From contig CAYMLO010000010.1 in the NCBI GenBank assembly GCA_964390905.1, positions 26,345 to 90,344 on the forward strand: a DNA stretch of 64,000 bases, in the 5' to 3' direction. The notes beneath the pieces were generated by a model. It had not been told where the DNA came from. It searched no databases and saw only the letters and a list, made by a program, of their open reading frames with translations. Below, piece after piece: positions 34,272-42,822 of the stretch. This DNA is from JAFGLZ01 sp964390905. GTDB lineage: Bacteria; Planctomycetota; Phycisphaerae; UBA1845; JAFGLZ01. How positions within the stretch are numbered: position 1 is the stretch's first letter; every line of letters starts with the position of its first letter. The translations under genes were made by a program, and so were the position numbers.

Positions 34272-35879
34272 ATGCACCCCAAGACGACAGCACGACTTGG
34301 CCTCAAGCTGATCGGCGTGTTCCTCCTGATCCACGGGTCCCTGGCCTTCCTCGACCGCTTCCAGCCGATCTTGCTCAGCTTGACCTTCGGCGCGACGGGG
34401 CGTGCCGATCAGTTGCTGGCAAGGCTCCCCTATCCAGTGCTCACGCTGCTCTTGACGGTCCCTGTTGGGATCTACCTGGTTCTGGGCGGCGCGTGGCTCG
34501 CATCCCGGATCGTCCCGGACAACAAACCGCGTTGTCCCGAGTGTGGCTATCAGCTCGCGGGGTTGGACGCCGAGCGGTGCCCCGAATGCGCCACGCGCCT
34601 GCCACAAACGAGCGGCCCGCTCCGAGCGCAAGATGCGAGCGTCTCGCCCAAGCCGGTGGTGCGCGTGCTTGTCAGGTTGCTGGGCGTCGCCATCATCGTG
34701 CTCAAGCTCGACGAGTTGACCTGGGAGGCCACCTTCTTCGCGTCCGATCTCCTCGGGTTCGGCCAGTATGACCGGCCGTGGGCTCGGCCGGCGGAGCTCT
34801 CCGACTTCCTGACGATCGGGCTGGGTCTGTACCTGCTGCTCGGCGGCGGCTGGGTCGCGGATCATCTGTTGTTGTGGGCACGGCCTCGAGGCCCGGACCG
34901 CCAGAACAAGGCGGACATCACCGGGCGCGGACCCCACGGCAGCCGAGGGATGGTGTTCGCATTCGTCAGGCTGCTGGGCTTGATCTTCCTCGTGTTGGGT
35001 GGGCGAGGACTGCTGGCGCTTGTGTCCTGGCTCATGCAAGACTACCTCCAGTTCGGATACGAGCGTGGATGGGTGCCCTACGCCGGCAGGGGCTTGGCGG
35101 AGGCGTTGAAGCTGGTGGTCGGGGGGTACTTCTTCTTCCGCGGGCGATGGGTCACCGACAGGCTGCTCGGATCGGATCGGCCAGACACAGCCAAGCGCAG
35201 CGTCGTCCAGGCCGGGGAAGATACTGCGCTCGGTCGGGCGGTGGTGATGCTGCTCGGCATCACGTGTCTCGTGCTGGCGATGGCGCAGCTGTGTTGGACC
35301 GGGCCGTGCTTGCTTTACTGCTATCTCATGTGGGGGTCGGACAGCTACAACTTCCCACACGAAGCGGTCAAGACGGTGGTCTTCTGCTTGCAGGCCGGCG
35401 TGGGGATCGCCCTCTTGCTCGGAGCGGATCGGGTGCTGCGCAGGTTGACGCATGGTGGGTTCCACTCGGTCGGTGAAGCAAAGGCCTCGACCCACGAGGA
35501 GCTGCAGCGCGATTGGCCTGTGCCAGTCCAACGAAACAGGGCTTGGGTCTCTCTGCTGCTGGGCATCCTTGGGGTGTACCTCTGCATTGTCGGAACGGCC
35601 GAACTGCTTCAGGCAATCGGTTGGGTGGTCCATACCGTCCTCGAACCGGGGTGGTTCAGTCTTCAGGACCAACTCGCCGTTGCGACGCCGCACTTCCTTC
35701 GGGTGGCCATTGGCGTGTGGCTGCTCTGGGCCCACCGGCGCCTGGCCCAATGGATCGTCCCGCCACACCGGGCCTACTGCCCCGCCTGTGGCTATGAATC
35801 GAAGGCCGATGCCGGCCCGAACTGTCAGGAATGCGACGCGCCCCTCGACGCCGTGGCCAAACCGGCGCCGGTCTCCTAG
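34272..35879 (+). CDS. Multi-repeat membrane protein with two zinc ribbons
   Basis: A 535-residue protein built from five diverged copies of a two-helix unit that the upstream gene has once. They begin at about residues 5, 130, 228, 320 and 424; each opens with a (V/L)xLLGxxxIVL helix, runs through a variable loop and closes with a LxxxxGxYLLLGGxWV-type helix. Zinc ribbons follow the first copy (Cys88, 91, 103, 106) and the last (Cys503, 506, 518, 521); copies 2-4 lack them. I do not recognise a named family. The five-fold plan suggests about ten membrane spans with cytoplasmic metal-binding knuckles. Confidence 0.75.
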   Translation: MHPKTTARLGLKLIGVFLLIHGSLAFLDRFQPILLSLTFGATGRADQLLARLPYPVLTLLLTVPVGIYLVLGGAWLASRIVPDNKPRCPECGYQLAGLDAERCPECATRLPQTSGPLRAQDASVSPKPVVRVLVRLLGVAIIVLKLDELTWEATFFASDLLGFGQYDRPWARPAELSDFLTIGLGLYLLLGGGWVADHLLLWARPRGPDRQNKADITGRGPHGSRGMVFAFVRLLGLIFLVLGGRGLLALVSWLMQDYLQFGYERGWVPYAGRGLAEALKLVVGGYFFFRGRWVTDRLLGSDRPDTAKRSVVQAGEDTALGRAVVMLLGITCLVLAMAQLCWTGPCLLYCYLMWGSDSYNFPHEAVKTVVFCLQAGVGIALLLGADRVLRRLTHGGFHSVGEAKASTHEELQRDWPVPVQRNRAWVSLLLGILGVYLCIVGTAELLQAIGWVVHTVLEPGWFSLQDQLAVATPHFLRVAIGVWLLWAHRRLAQWIVPPHRAYCPACGYESKADAGPNCQECDAPLDAVAKPAPVS

Positions 35880-35882
35880 AAT
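35877..35882 (+). promoter_or_regulatory. Candidate -10 element (TAGAAT) for ahbC
   Basis: TAGAAT overlaps the stop codon of the zinc-ribbon gene and ends 28 bases before the ahbC ATG. No convincing -35 was found. Confidence 0.25.
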
Positions 35883-35910
35883 AGTCCTCTGCGGGCGAAG
35901 TCAGCTTGAG

Positions 35911-37137
35911 ATGATCGATATCAGCGTCCTCTACTGCGGGTTCGAGTCCCCCTCCACGCCGCACCGGTACGGCCGGGCGATCAGGCGGGATGTGCCCGGG
36001 CATCAGCGGATGGCGGTGGCCACCTCCGCGATGGACCGCCGGCCGATCGTCGTGTGGAACATCACGCAGACCTGCAACCTCAAGTGCGTCCACTGCTACA
36101 GCGACAGCGAGGCAAAGGCCTATGAAGGCGAGCTGACCGGTGAGGAAGTCCGCCGCGTGCTTGACGACCTGGCAGCGTACAAGGTGCCGGCCGTGTTGTT
36201 CTCCGGCGGCGAGCCGCTGATCCGCCCGGACCTGTTCGAGCTGATCGCGTACGCCCGAGATCTGGGCCTGCACGTCGTCATCAGCACGAACGGCACGCTG
36301 ATTACGCCGGACATCGCCAAGCGGTTGGTCGACCTGAAGCTGGCGTACGTGGGCATCTCGTTGGACAGCGCCACGCCGGAGGTGCACGACAAGTTCCGCG
36401 GCGTACCCGGCGCGTTCGAGCGGACGATGCGGGGGTTCCGAAACTGCGTCGAGGCCGGTCAGAAGGTGGGGCTTCGGCTGACGTTGTCGCGGCCCACCTT
36501 CGAGAACCTCGACGGCGTGTTCGACTTCATCGAGCGCGAGCGGATCAACCGGGCGTGCTTCTACCACCTCGTGCCGACCGGACGGGGCAAGGGCGTGCTG
36601 GATCTGACACTGGCCGAATCCCGCCAGGCCATGGATACGATTCTGCGTCGCACACGCGGGTTCCACGATCGCGGGCTCGGCATCGAGATCCTGACCGTGG
36701 ACAACCACTGCGACGGGCCCTATATGTACCTCAAGATGAAGGCCGACGGCGATCCGCGGGCCCAGGACGTCGGCGAGATGCTCGGTTGGAACGGCGGCGG
36801 GCTGTACAGTTCCGGCGTGGGGATCGGCTGCATCGACTTCCACGGCGACGTGCATCCCGATCAGTTCTGGATGCACACGTCGTTGGGCAGCGTTCGGCAG
36901 CGCCCGTTCAGCGAGATCTGGCAGGACACGTCGAACGACCTGATGGCGGGACTGAAGGACCGTCGTCCCCGGCTGAAGGGACGCTGCGGTGCATGTGAGT
37001 TCCAGCCTCTGTGCGGGGGTGCGTTGCGGGTCCGGGCGGAGCTGATGACGGGCGACCCGTGGGCGGCGGACCCGGCGTGCTATCTGACCGACGAGGAGAT
37101 TGGCCTGACGTCGGGGGACAACCAGGCCTCACCCTAG
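35911..37137 (+). CDS. ahbC: 12,18-didecarboxysiroheme deacetylase (radical SAM, AhbC)
   Basis: A 408-residue radical SAM/SPASM enzyme of siroheme-dependent heme synthesis; AhbC removes two acetate side chains from 12,18-didecarboxysiroheme to give iron-coproporphyrin III. The family opening (ISVLYCG...HRYGR) is followed by CNLKCVHC (Cys55, 59, 62) for the radical SAM cluster, FSGGEP, TVDNHCDGP, GIGC, GDVHPDQFW and a C-terminal GRCGAC...CGG SPASM cluster with DPACYLTDEEIG. This set of motifs matches AhbC closely; NirJ and AhbD are the alternatives. The MEMO-like gene begins 15 bases downstream. Confidence 0.85.
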   Translation: MIDISVLYCGFESPSTPHRYGRAIRRDVPGHQRMAVATSAMDRRPIVVWNITQTCNLKCVHCYSDSEAKAYEGELTGEEVRRVLDDLAAYKVPAVLFSGGEPLIRPDLFELIAYARDLGLHVVISTNGTLITPDIAKRLVDLKLAYVGISLDSATPEVHDKFRGVPGAFERTMRGFRNCVEAGQKVGLRLTLSRPTFENLDGVFDFIERERINRACFYHLVPTGRGKGVLDLTLAESRQAMDTILRRTRGFHDRGLGIEILTVDNHCDGPYMYLKMKADGDPRAQDVGEMLGWNGGGLYSSGVGIGCIDFHGDVHPDQFWMHTSLGSVRQRPFSEIWQDTSNDLMAGLKDRRPRLKGRCGACEFQPLCGGALRVRAELMTGDPWAADPACYLTDEEIGLTSGDNQASP

Positions 37138-37152
37138 AACGGGGGAGAGACG

Positions 37153-38394
37153 ATGTCCGATGATTCGATGGAACGGCCGAAGCTGAGATCGTCGATCGAC
37201 GTGGCGCCGGTCGAGCAGGACGGGCGACAGATGCTGGTCCTGTACGACGCGGCCGGCCTGGCCGCCGGCAACCTGGGGCTGACCCAGGGAGCGTTCGCGA
37301 TCGTCACGCTCATGAACGGGCAGAATACGCTGAACGACATCCTGGCCATCTTCGCCCAGCAGTTCAGACAAGAGCTGCCCAGCGAGAGACTGGTAGAACT
37401 ACTGCACCAACTCGACCGCAACGGGATGCTGGAGGGGCCGAGGTTCGAGGCCCGCTTCGAGCAACTGGCGGAGTCCTACCGCAAAGCCGACGTCCGACCG
37501 TCGCAAGCCATGTCGGCCGACGTGAAGCCGGATCAACTGCGGGACAACCTGCGCGCGATAATCGATGAGGGTCAGCCCTCGACGGACGGCCAGCGCGTGG
37601 TGGGACTGATCGCGCCGCACCTGGACTACGAACGGGGCCGGCCCTGTTACGCCGAAGCCTACGCTCAGCTCCGCGACCGCGACGACGTCGACCGCTTCGT
37701 GATCCTGGGAACGAACCACTTCGGTCGATCGGAGACGGCGGTGTGGACGATCAAAGACTACGACACGCCGCTTGGCCGGGCCGAGACCGACCGGGAGTTC
37801 ATCGACAGGTTGCGCGAGCGGTGCGGCGCTGACCTGGGCGTGCAGGAGCTGGACCACGCTCGCGAGCATTCGGTGGAGTTACAGGTCATCTTGCTCAAGG
37901 CACTGCTCGGATCGCGTCCGGTGAAGATCGTGCCGGTGCTGTGTCCCGACGCGTGCGGGCCTGGAGGCCTGAGGCCCGCGAGCGGAACCGGGCCCGGTCT
38001 GGACGACGTGGCGGCGGCGCTGGCGGACGTGGTGACAGAGACACCGGGCCACACATGCGTCATCGCGGCGGCCGACCTGAGTCACGTCGGCAGGCGATTC
38101 GGCGACGACCGCGACCTAGACGATGCGTTTCTCCAGGACGTTCAGGCCGAGGACCGGGCGCTCCTGGACCTGCTGGAAGCCGGCGACGCCGACGAGTTGG
38201 TCTCCCGGCTTCGAGATAGGGAGAACCCCTATCGCGTTTGCAGTGCGGGGGGGCTCTACGTCCTGCTGCGAGCGGTGCGGGGCTGCACGGTCCGGGTGCT
38301 GCGCTACCATCAGGCGGTCAATCGCGAAGAGCACACGGGCGTGACCTGTGCGGCCGCGGTCATGACGCCGGGTAACGCGGCTCAGGAGGGGTAA
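37153..38394 (+). CDS. MEMO-family protein (AmmeMemoRadiSam system protein B) with N-terminal PqqD-like domain
   Basis: A 413-residue protein. Residues about 20-100 (NLGLTQGAFAIVTLMNGQNTL...LLHQLDRNGMLEG as a region) fit the winged-helix PqqD/RRE-like fold that presents peptides to radical SAM enzymes. Residues 145-410 are the MEMO domain (LIAPHLDYERG, LGTNHF, LDHAREHSVELQVI, AADLSHVG), a class III dioxygenase-like fold in which conserved His residues bind metal. Its role is unknown. GGGGGAGAG precedes the ATG. Its position right after ahbC suggests a link to that radical SAM protein. Confidence 0.8.
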   Translation: MSDDSMERPKLRSSIDVAPVEQDGRQMLVLYDAAGLAAGNLGLTQGAFAIVTLMNGQNTLNDILAIFAQQFRQELPSERLVELLHQLDRNGMLEGPRFEARFEQLAESYRKADVRPSQAMSADVKPDQLRDNLRAIIDEGQPSTDGQRVVGLIAPHLDYERGRPCYAEAYAQLRDRDDVDRFVILGTNHFGRSETAVWTIKDYDTPLGRAETDREFIDRLRERCGADLGVQELDHAREHSVELQVILLKALLGSRPVKIVPVLCPDACGPGGLRPASGTGPGLDDVAAALADVVTETPGHTCVIAAADLSHVGRRFGDDRDLDDAFLQDVQAEDRALLDLLEAGDADELVSRLRDRENPYRVCSAGGLYVLLRAVRGCTVRVLRYHQAVNREEHTGVTCAAAVMTPGNAAQEG

Positions 38395-38400
38395 CGGCTC

Positions 38401-38976
38401 GTGGGCGAAGCGGAAGATCACGTTCGAATCGTGCTGCCGCGGCGATGCCTGGTCGTCCTGTCGGGGATCCCGGCCAGCGGCAAGTCGACGTTCGCCCACC
38501 GACACTTCCGACCGACCGAGGTGGTCAGCTCCGATTGGTGCCGGGCGACGATCTGCGACGACGCCATCAACCAGGCGGCCAGTCGCGACGCCTTTGACCT
38601 CATGCACGACATCATCGCCAAGCGGATGAAGTTCAACCGGCTCTGTGTGGCCGACGCCACGCATCTGACGCACGCGTCGCGCAAGCGGCTCATCGATCTG
38701 TCCGGACGCTATGGCTATCCCGCCTGTCTGATCGTGTTTGACGTAGCAGCCGACGAGTGCAAACGGCGCGACGCGCGGCGCCCGGATTTCCGGGTCGGTG
38801 AGGACGTCATCGACGACCACGCCAGCCGGCTCGCGGTTGACGTCGACCGGCTCGGCGCGGAGGGGTTCTTTGGGGTCTGGGTCCTCGGCACAGACCAGGT
38901 CGACCAGGTAGAGGTAGTCTTCGAGACGCACGCGGCGGAGAAGGAGCGGCCGGACCGACGGGCCATCGAGCCATGA
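38401..38976 (+). CDS. Polynucleotide-kinase-like P-loop kinase (Pnkp kinase module type)
   Basis: A 191-residue AAA_33-type kinase. P-loop GIPASGKST is near residues 22-30, followed by HFRPTEVVSSDWCR and DAINQAASRDAFDLMHDIIAKR. VADATHLTHASR resembles the kinase module of bacterial Pnkp, which phosphorylates 5'-OH RNA/DNA ends. The phosphatase and ligase modules of Pnkp are absent. It starts at GTG with AGGAGGGG upstream, six bases after the previous stop, and overlaps the lpxK start by four bases (ATGA). Confidence 0.75.
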   Translation: MGEAEDHVRIVLPRRCLVVLSGIPASGKSTFAHRHFRPTEVVSSDWCRATICDDAINQAASRDAFDLMHDIIAKRMKFNRLCVADATHLTHASRKRLIDLSGRYGYPACLIVFDVAADECKRRDARRPDFRVGEDVIDDHASRLAVDVDRLGAEGFFGVWVLGTDQVDQVEVVFETHAAEKERPDRRAIEP

Positions 38977-40136
38977 CGCCGGACGCCTACTACCATCGGC
39001 TGATCAGCGGCCGGCAGCGCGGGCCGGTCGCCTCGCTGCTGCGTGGCGGCCTGACGCTGCTGTCCTGGCCGTACGGCGCGGTCGTGGGCATCCGAAACGC
39101 CTACTACGACCGCACGGATCGCGGGGTTCGGCGCGCGTCGGCGCCGGTCATCAGCGTGGGCAACCTGGTGGCGGGCGGGACGGGCAAGACGCCGATGGTG
39201 ATCTGGATCCTGCAACGTCTCGCCGAGCTGGGACGTCGCCCGGCCGTGCTGATGCGCGGATACGGCGCCGGGGCGAGGGGATGTTGCCAGGCCAACCAGG
39301 CGCTTCAGGACGCGATCCACGGCTGCGAGAACGACGAGGCCCGCGAGATCCGACGTCGCTGCCCACGTGCGGATCTTCTGATCGATCCCGACCGCGTGGC
39401 CGGTGCGGACAAGGCCGCTGCGATGGGATGCGATGTCCTGGTGATGGACGACGGATTCCAGCACCGGCGGTTGGGGCGCGACCTCGACATCGTCCTGATC
39501 GACGCGACGGACCCGTTCAGCGCCGGGTTGCTGCCGCGGGGAATGCGCCGTGAGCCGGTCGGCTCGCTCGTTCGCGCCGGCGTGGTCGTCGTCACACGGG
39601 CCGATCAGGCAACCGGCGAAGTCCTGCAAACGCTGCGGCAGCAGGTGACCAGATTGGCGCCGGACGCACCGGTCCTCGCCGCACGTCATCGCCCGATCGA
39701 GCTGTGCGACCAGTCCGGCCGATGCGACGCCGACATGCGCGTCGACGCGATGGCCGGCCGCCGCGCCTGGGTGTTCGCCGGCCTGGGGAATCCGACGGCC
39801 TTCATCGCGACGGTCGAGGGGATGGGGTTCGAAGTCACCGGCCGACAGTTCTATCCCGATCACCACACGTGCTCCGACGCCGAGCTGGACGAGATGGCGA
39901 GCCAGGTGGCGCAGGCCGGCGCGGACGTCGTGTTGACCACCGAGAAGGACGCGGTCAAGCTACCGCCGGATCGTCCCGACTGGCCCGCGCCGCTGCGCGT
40001 CGTCCGCGTCGGGATCGAGTTCCTCGGCGGCGACGCCGAGACCATGAGCCGGCTGATCGACCGGGCGGTCAGCGCCGATGGCGCCCCGATCGACCGCAAG
40101 GACGTGCCCGATGACCAAGCCCTATCAACCGATTGA
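38973..40136 (+). CDS. lpxK: Tetraacyldisaccharide 4'-kinase LpxK
   Basis: A 387-residue inner-membrane kinase that phosphorylates the 4' position of the lipid A disaccharide precursor. An N-terminal hydrophobic stretch (LTLLSWPYGAVVGIRN) is followed by P-loop VGNLVAGGTGKTP near residues 62-74, RGYG, and MDDGFQHRRL near 157 with LLPRGMRREP after it. All are family signatures. LpxK indicates a Gram-negative-type outer membrane with lipid A. Its start overlaps the kinase gene by four bases, and its 3' end overlaps the next gene by 26 bases. Confidence 0.93.
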   Translation: MTPDAYYHRLISGRQRGPVASLLRGGLTLLSWPYGAVVGIRNAYYDRTDRGVRRASAPVISVGNLVAGGTGKTPMVIWILQRLAELGRRPAVLMRGYGAGARGCCQANQALQDAIHGCENDEAREIRRRCPRADLLIDPDRVAGADKAAAMGCDVLVMDDGFQHRRLGRDLDIVLIDATDPFSAGLLPRGMRREPVGSLVRAGVVVVTRADQATGEVLQTLRQQVTRLAPDAPVLAARHRPIELCDQSGRCDADMRVDAMAGRRAWVFAGLGNPTAFIATVEGMGFEVTGRQFYPDHHTCSDAELDEMASQVAQAGADVVLTTEKDAVKLPPDRPDWPAPLRVVRVGIEFLGGDAETMSRLIDRAVSADGAPIDRKDVPDDQALSTD

Positions 40137-41073
40137 CGCATCGAAGCTGACGACGTTCTCGATCGGTCGCCGTCGACACAAGGTCGCGCTGGACGCGATG
40201 GCGAAACTGCCGCCGCCGGGCGTATCGGTCGGTGAATGGCTCGATTCACTGCCGTCGGTGCTGGGTGCGGCCGAGTTCCGCGCGGTGGTCGATGCCGTCG
40301 TTGCGGCCCGTCAGGCGGATCGCCCCGTGGTGTTCGCGATGGGGGCGCACGTCGTCAAGGTGGGCTGCGGACCTATCGTGGTGGACCTGATCCGCCGCGG
40401 CGTGGTGACGGCCGTGGTCGGCAACGGCGCGACGGCCATCCACGACGTCGAGCTGGCCTGCACGGGCCAAACGAGTGAGGACGTAGCTGACGCCCTCCAC
40501 GACGGCCGGTTCGGCATGGTCCAGGAGACGGCCGACTTCTTTGCCGAGGCCGCCGCGCGGGGTGCCCGCGACAGCGTCGGACTGGGCGCGGCCGCGGGCC
40601 AGTTGCTGTTCGAGCAGGACCCTCCCCACATCGACGTCAGCATCCTGGCCGCCGCCCATCAGGCCCGCATCCCCGCGACGGTCCACGTCGCCGTCGGCAC
40701 CGACACGGTGCACATGCATCCCCAGGTCGACGGCGCGATGCTGGGCCAGGCCAGCATGACCGATTTCCGGTTGATCTGCAGCGTCGTGGCCGACCTCGGC
40801 GCGACCGGCCCGGGCGGCGCGGGCGGCGTGTGGTGCAACATCGGCTCGGCCGTCCTGCTGCCGGAGGTGTTCCTGAAGACCGTGGCGGTCGCCCGCAACC
40901 TCGGTGCGGATCTGGACGCGATGGTGACCGCCAACTTCGACATGCTGGGCCAGTACCGCGCACGCCAGAACGTCGTGCACCGCCCGCCGCAGCCGGGCAA
41001 GGGCCACGAGATCATCGGTCAGCACGAGATCCTCTTGCCGCTGTTGCGTCAGGCCATTATCGAACGCACTTGA
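40111..41073 (+). CDS. Deoxyhypusine-synthase-like conserved protein
   Basis: A 320-residue protein with a Rossmann-type core resembling the deoxyhypusine synthase superfamily: VVFAMGAHVVKVG near residue 79, VVGNGATAIHDVELA near 103, VHVAVGTDTVHMHP near 192 and GGVWCNIGSAVLLPEVF near 233. Bacterial members have no hypusine pathway, and their substrate is unclear; some act as homospermidine-synthase-like enzymes. I am not sure of the subfamily. Its start overlaps the end of lpxK by 26 bases, so the two are translationally linked, hinting at an envelope role. A strong hairpin follows its stop. Confidence 0.6.
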   Translation: MTKPYQPIDASKLTTFSIGRRRHKVALDAMAKLPPPGVSVGEWLDSLPSVLGAAEFRAVVDAVVAARQADRPVVFAMGAHVVKVGCGPIVVDLIRRGVVTAVVGNGATAIHDVELACTGQTSEDVADALHDGRFGMVQETADFFAEAAARGARDSVGLGAAAGQLLFEQDPPHIDVSILAAAHQARIPATVHVAVGTDTVHMHPQVDGAMLGQASMTDFRLICSVVADLGATGPGGAGGVWCNIGSAVLLPEVFLKTVAVARNLGADLDAMVTANFDMLGQYRARQNVVHRPPQPGKGHEIIGQHEILLPLLRQAIIERT

Positions 41074-41105
41074 GCGCCCCGGGGCGTCCGCCTCCGGGTT
41101 TCCCG

Positions 41106-41144
41106 ACGAGCGATCCGGGCGCCGACGGCGCCCGGATCGCTCGT
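41106..41144 (+). terminator. Strong hairpin after the lpxK-containing operon
   Basis: ACGAGCGATCCGGGCGCC (41106-41123) pairs perfectly with 41127-41144 across a three-base loop, 32 bases after the stop of the deoxyhypusine-synthase-like gene. Only a short T-rich stretch (CGCTTTG) follows, so termination may be inefficient. Confidence 0.6.
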
Positions 41145-41186
41145 TCGCTTTGCATCTGGCCCGGACGGATCGTTTCAGTTAGGGTG

Positions 41187-42764
41187 ATGCGCGGTGGCGT
41201 GATGATCGGTCGAGACGCAATGGGATTGCTGACGGACCTGGTCGGCCCGTTCCGACCCAGGACCGTGTCACTCGTCGGCGCCGGACCGGGCGATCCGACC
41301 CTAGTATCCATTCGCGGTGCCGTTCGGATCACCCAGGCGGACGCGATCCTGTACGACCGGCTGGCCAGTCCGACGCTGCTGCGGCTGGCCCGGCCTGACG
41401 CGGTGCTGATCTCGGTCGGCAAGACACCGACGCGGCATGCCGTGCCGCAGGACCAGATCCAGCGCATGCTGATCGAGCACGCCCGATCAGGCCAACGCGT
41501 GGTGCGGCTCAAAGGCGGGGACCCGTTCGTGTTCGGGCGCGGGGGCGAGGAGGGCGAGGCCCTCGCCGAGGCGGGGATCGCGTTCGAGGTCGTCCCGGGC
41601 ATCACGGCCGCCATCGCTGCGCCCGCCTACGCGGGCATCCCCGTAACGCATCGCGATTGGACGTCGACGTTCGCGCTGGTCACCGGCCACGAAGACCCGA
41701 CCAAGCCCGAGTCGAGCATCGACTTCGCCGCCCTGGCGCGGATCGGGACGGTGGCGTTCTACATGGGGGTCAAACAACTGGCCGCCAACTGCCGCAAGCT
41801 CGTCGAAGCCGGCCTGGACCCCGAGACCCCCGCCGCCCTGATCCGATGGGGAACGCGGCCGGACCAGCGGACGCTGACGGGCACGGTCTCGTCGCTGCCC
41901 GCGCAGGCCGAGGCCGCCCAGATCCGCCCGCCCGCCATGACCCTCATCGGGCGAGTCGTGGGCCTGCGAGCTCGGCTGAACTGGTTCGAGGCCCGACCGT
42001 TGTTCGGCCAGCGAATCGTCGTGACGCGGACCCGACAGCAGGCGTCCGAGCTGGCGGGTCGGCTGGGGGACCTGGGCGCGGACGTCATCGAAGCCCCGAC
42101 AATCCGGATCGCGCCGCCCGATGACTTCGACGCGATCGACCAGGCGCTCCGGCGGATCGAGCAGGTGGACTGGCTGATCCTGACCAGCGTCAACGGCGTG
42201 GACGCGATGGTCGACAGGCTACGCGCGTGCGGCCTGGACGCCCGTGCGCTGGCAGGATGCCGGATTGCGGCGATCGGACCGGCCACCGCCGACCGGTTGC
42301 GACAATGGTTCATCGAGCCCGAGCTCGTCCCAGATCGATTCGTGGCCGAGGCCCTGGCCGAGAGCATCCTGAAACTCGGCGACGTTCGGGGCAAGCGCTT
42401 CCTGCTGCTGCGGGCCGACATCGCGCGTCCCGCCCTGCGTGAAGCGCTTGCCGAGGCCGGTGCGGTCTGCGACGACCTGGCGATCTACCGCACGGAACCC
42501 GCCGACGCCCTGCCCGATGACGTGACCGCCGGCCTGGCGGACGGCGCCATCGACTGGATCACGTTCACCAGCAGCTCGACGTTCACGAACTTCCTGGATC
42601 TGCTGGATGAGGCGGGGCGGACCGCGCTGCGCGACGTCCGCCTGGCCAGCATCGGCCCGATCACTTCGCAGGCCATTCGCGCCGCCGGCTACGAACCGGC
42701 CGTCGAGGCCACCCCCCATACGATTGATGGACTCACAGAAGCCATCCTCGCCGCGGTCTCGTGA
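41187..42764 (+). CDS. cobA-hemD: Uroporphyrinogen-III C-methyltransferase / uroporphyrinogen-III synthase fusion
   Basis: A 525-residue bifunctional tetrapyrrole enzyme. Residues about 25-265 are the SAM-dependent methyltransferase (VGAGPGDPTL, VRLKGGDPFVFGRGGEE, FYMG) that makes precorrin-2. Residues about 275-520 are uroporphyrinogen-III synthase (VVTRTRQQASELAGRL, ILTSVNGVDA, LLLRADIARPAL, ITFTSSSTFTNF), which cyclises hydroxymethylbilane. Together they convert hydroxymethylbilane to the siroheme/cobalamin precursor. ATGs at 41187, 41202 and 41220 share the frame, and none has a strong ribosome-binding site. With AhbC nearby it fits siroheme-dependent heme synthesis. Confidence 0.93.
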   Translation: MRGGVMIGRDAMGLLTDLVGPFRPRTVSLVGAGPGDPTLVSIRGAVRITQADAILYDRLASPTLLRLARPDAVLISVGKTPTRHAVPQDQIQRMLIEHARSGQRVVRLKGGDPFVFGRGGEEGEALAEAGIAFEVVPGITAAIAAPAYAGIPVTHRDWTSTFALVTGHEDPTKPESSIDFAALARIGTVAFYMGVKQLAANCRKLVEAGLDPETPAALIRWGTRPDQRTLTGTVSSLPAQAEAAQIRPPAMTLIGRVVGLRARLNWFEARPLFGQRIVVTRTRQQASELAGRLGDLGADVIEAPTIRIAPPDDFDAIDQALRRIEQVDWLILTSVNGVDAMVDRLRACGLDARALAGCRIAAIGPATADRLRQWFIEPELVPDRFVAEALAESILKLGDVRGKRFLLLRADIARPALREALAEAGAVCDDLAIYRTEPADALPDDVTAGLADGAIDWITFTSSSTFTNFLDLLDEAGRTALRDVRLASIGPITSQAIRAAGYEPAVEATPHTIDGLTEAILAAVS

Positions 42765-42822
42765 CCCCTGCCACAAGGACGCCACGGCAAGAGATGAAGG
42801 GTAGACCGCGCGTCGCGTCGCG

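Noticed and set aside
35935..35960. GGGTTCGAGTCCC-like sequence resembling a tRNA T-arm
   Set aside because: The five-base stem does not pair properly, no anticodon or acceptor arms exist around it, and it encodes the conserved N-terminal region of AhbC.
41146..41186. TTGCAT...TTAGGGT as a promoter for the cobA-hemD fusion
   Set aside because: No acceptable -10 at the right spacing, and the TTAGGGT runs straight into the start codon.
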